From positions 1-7,203 of the forward strand of contig JAFTNE010000133.1 in the NCBI GenBank assembly GCA_017452035.1: a stretch of 7,203 bases of DNA, read 5' to 3'. A program made the position numbers and the translations under genes. Positions 5,982 to 7,203 of this stretch are shown here, piece after piece (within the stretch, counting starts at the first letter, position 1; each line of letters starts with the position of its first letter). The DNA comes from Clostridia bacterium (lineage in GTDB: Bacteria > Bacillota > Clostridia > Christensenellales > CAG-314). The notes beneath the pieces are model-generated. The model saw only the letters and a list, made by a program, of their open reading frames with translations. It ran no database searches and was not told where the DNA came from.

Positions 5982-6893
5982 TTACAATTTATCTACGTAC
6001 ATGCTTGCGCTAAAACCTGCAACTGCACCATCGCCAACTGCTGTTGCGCATTGACGAATGGACTTTGTGCGACAATCGCCTGCTACAAAAATGCCTGGGC
6101 AGGTTGTTTTGCAGTCTTCGCCGGCAACAATGTAACCACGCTCATCAAGCTCTACAACGCTGGCAAATGTTTCGTTGTGGGGAAGTTGTCCAATGGCAAC
6201 AAACACAGCATCACAGTCGTGGTAGGTTATTGCGCCAATTTCGTCAGCATAGGCAACACCAGTAACGCAATCGTCACCAACAATTTGCTGAACGGTTGCA
6301 TTTTGTACCCACTCGATTTTGTCGTTTACCTTCAAACGCTGTGCTAATTCGCCATCGCAAAACAGTTTGTTAGACCAAGTGAGTAACGTTACTTGTGAGC
6401 AAATTGTTGCAAGATACAATGCGTACTGCACTGCACTGTTGCCATCGCCCACAACAACAACGGGCTTATCCTTGTAGAAACTGCCATCACACACTGCACA
6501 GTAGCAAACGCCCTTGCCTTCGAGCGCGCTTTCGCCATCAACGCCCAAATGTTTGTGCGATACACCACTGGCGATAATTACCGATTTTGCTTGATGCTCG
6601 GCATACTCGGTGGTAACAACAAAGTGTCTGGTGGAATCATCTACCACACTGACGGTTGCGCTACCCATGTCGAACTCAACGCCGTGGGCAACGGCCTGTT
6701 CAAACATGTTGTTTGCCAACGTTGCGCCATCAATGCTATCCACACCGGGGAAATTTTCAATTTTTGGGGCAGTAGCCATTTGGCCACCAAAGGCGTTTTG
6801 TTCAAGTATTAAAACGCTTTTGCCTGCACGAGCAACGTACAGTGCAGAGGTTAGTCCAGCAGGGCCACCACCAATAACAATAACATCATACAT
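5982..6893 (-). CDS. trxB: Thioredoxin-disulfide reductase-like flavoprotein
   Basis: This 303-residue protein has the length and domain order of low-molecular-weight thioredoxin reductases. It shows the FAD-binding GGGPAG at 8-13, the redox-active CAVC at 132-135 (CYCAVCDG), a second nucleotide-binding GDGNSA at 149-154, and the C-terminal FAD motif AGDCR (271-275) with ATAVGDGA. Its expected job is to pass electrons through FAD and the CxxC to a thioredoxin, probably the CPNC domain encoded just upstream. The ATG at 6893 is chosen because the flavin fold starts there; in-frame upstream Mets lie inside the preceding gene. The upstream stop is only 4 bases away and the Shine-Dalgarno is weak, suggesting translational coupling. 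One oddity is that the region where the NADPH-binding HRRxxxR is expected reads TWSNKLF (172-178), so the electron donor may not be NADPH. Confidence 0.92.
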   Translation of the reverse strand: MYDVIVIGGGPAGLTSALYVARAGKSVLILEQNAFGGQMATAPKIENFPGVDSIDGATLANNMFEQAVAHGVEFDMGSATVSVVDDSTRHFVVTTEYAEHQAKSVIIASGVSHKHLGVDGESALEGKGVCYCAVCDGSFYKDKPVVVVGDGNSAVQYALYLATICSQVTLLTWSNKLFCDGELAQRLKVNDKIEWVQNATVQQIVGDDCVTGVAYADEIGAITYHDCDAVFVAIGQLPHNETFASVVELDERGYIVAGEDCKTTCPGIFVAGDCRTKSIRQCATAVGDGAVAGFSASMYVDKL

Positions 6894-6897
6894 AGTT

Positions 6898-7203
6898 TTA
6901 TTTTGCGCTTTCTGCCCACTTACGGATGTTGGATGCATTTTCGTAAATTGCATAGCTATCGCCATCAGCAACAACCAAAGTTGGGGTCATTTTGATTTGA
7001 AGTTTTGCAACCAATGCTTTGTTTTGTGTTGCGTCAACCTCGTCAAACTCAATGCCCAGTTTACCAAGCATTATTTCTGCCATTTTGCAGTTGGGGCATT
7101 TGTCTTGAACAAACAACATAGGCTTTGTTACAACAACATCAGCCTTTTTTTCCGTTGTTGCTGTTTGAACTCCAGTATGTTTCAAAACACTGTTTTGTGG
7201 GTC
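6898..7203 (-). CDS. Thioredoxin/glutaredoxin-like CPNC domain, C-terminal part of a gene running out of the window
   Basis: The last ~75 residues form a small thioredoxin-fold domain: a beta strand (PMLFVQ), the redox motif C-P-N-C with a following helix (KMAEIMLGKLG), a second strand (FDEVDA), and the cis-proline segment MTPTLVV, ending in NASNIRKWAESAK. The first possible start in the window is a TTG at 7185 with no Shine-Dalgarno. The frame stays open to the edge (preceding residues DPQNSV), and a low-complexity linker (TATTEKKADVVVTK) precedes the domain. This looks like a thioredoxin/glutaredoxin domain attached to a larger protein; an anaerobic ribonucleotide reductase is one conceivable partner, which is a guess from redox logic. 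A stand-alone protein with a start beyond the edge is also possible. The stop lies 4 bases before trxB, so the two are very likely cotranscribed and act together. Confidence 0.8.
   Translation of the reverse strand, partial: DPQNSVLKHTGVQTATTEKKADVVVTKPMLFVQDKCPNCKMAEIMLGKLGIEFDEVDATQNKALVAKLQIKMTPTLVVADGDSYAIYENASNIRKWAESAK

Noticed and set aside
6894..6974. Upstream extension of trxB to Mets before 6893
   Set aside because: It would run back into the CPNC-domain gene and add residues before the flavin-binding strand that normally begins these proteins.
1..7203. CRISPR array, transposase or integrase gene
   Set aside because: No short regularly spaced repeats and no such protein motifs in any frame; the only long repeats are the two rhs copies.

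Overview
The window looks like part of a chromosome from an anaerobic, moderately AT-rich member of the Bacillota (Clostridia-like). The reasons are strong Shine-Dalgarno sites (GGAGG, AGGAGA, GAGGT), sigma-A-type promoters with 17-base spacers, T-tailed hairpin terminators, a long-variable-arm tRNA-Ser with encoded CCA, and an Rhs/YD-repeat protein of the Gram-positive style. The exact taxon cannot be read from the sequence.

Left part (1-3385) is an Rhs polymorphic-toxin locus. It starts inside a large Rhs gene (5' end outside the window) whose conserved core ends near 1160. The core is followed by a glycine/alanine-rich hydrophobic pre-toxin segment and a short C-terminal candidate toxin domain. 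A 97-aa candidate immunity gene starts 12 bases after the toxin stop codon, with its Shine-Dalgarno overlapping that stop, and is closed by a perfect terminator hairpin (2050-2080). Immediately after the T-run comes a second rhs segment (2081-3385). It lacks a credible start, matches window positions 1-920 closely, and breaks off exactly at the YDAWGN motif. The toxin-immunity cassette is therefore flanked by about 0.9-kb direct repeats, an arrangement that would allow loss or exchange by homologous recombination.

Middle (3386-4805): a tRNA-Ser(GGA) gene on the minus strand with its own promoter and terminator; then a minus-strand MBL-fold metal-dependent hydrolase (UlaG/UPF0173-like) with its own promoter; then a 331-base divergent intergenic region carrying two promoters and an 11-bp inverted repeat.

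Right part (4806-7203): a plus-strand medium-chain dehydrogenase-like gene that keeps the four structural-zinc cysteines but has lost the catalytic-zinc ligands and the nucleotide-binding glycines. It converges, across two terminators, on a minus-strand redox pair: a thioredoxin-reductase-like flavoprotein (trxB) lacking the usual NADPH arginine motif, preceded four bases upstream by a CPNC thioredoxin/glutaredoxin-like domain. That domain's frame runs out of the window and may be the C-terminus of a larger protein. The two probably form one operon, with the reductase recycling the CPNC domain.
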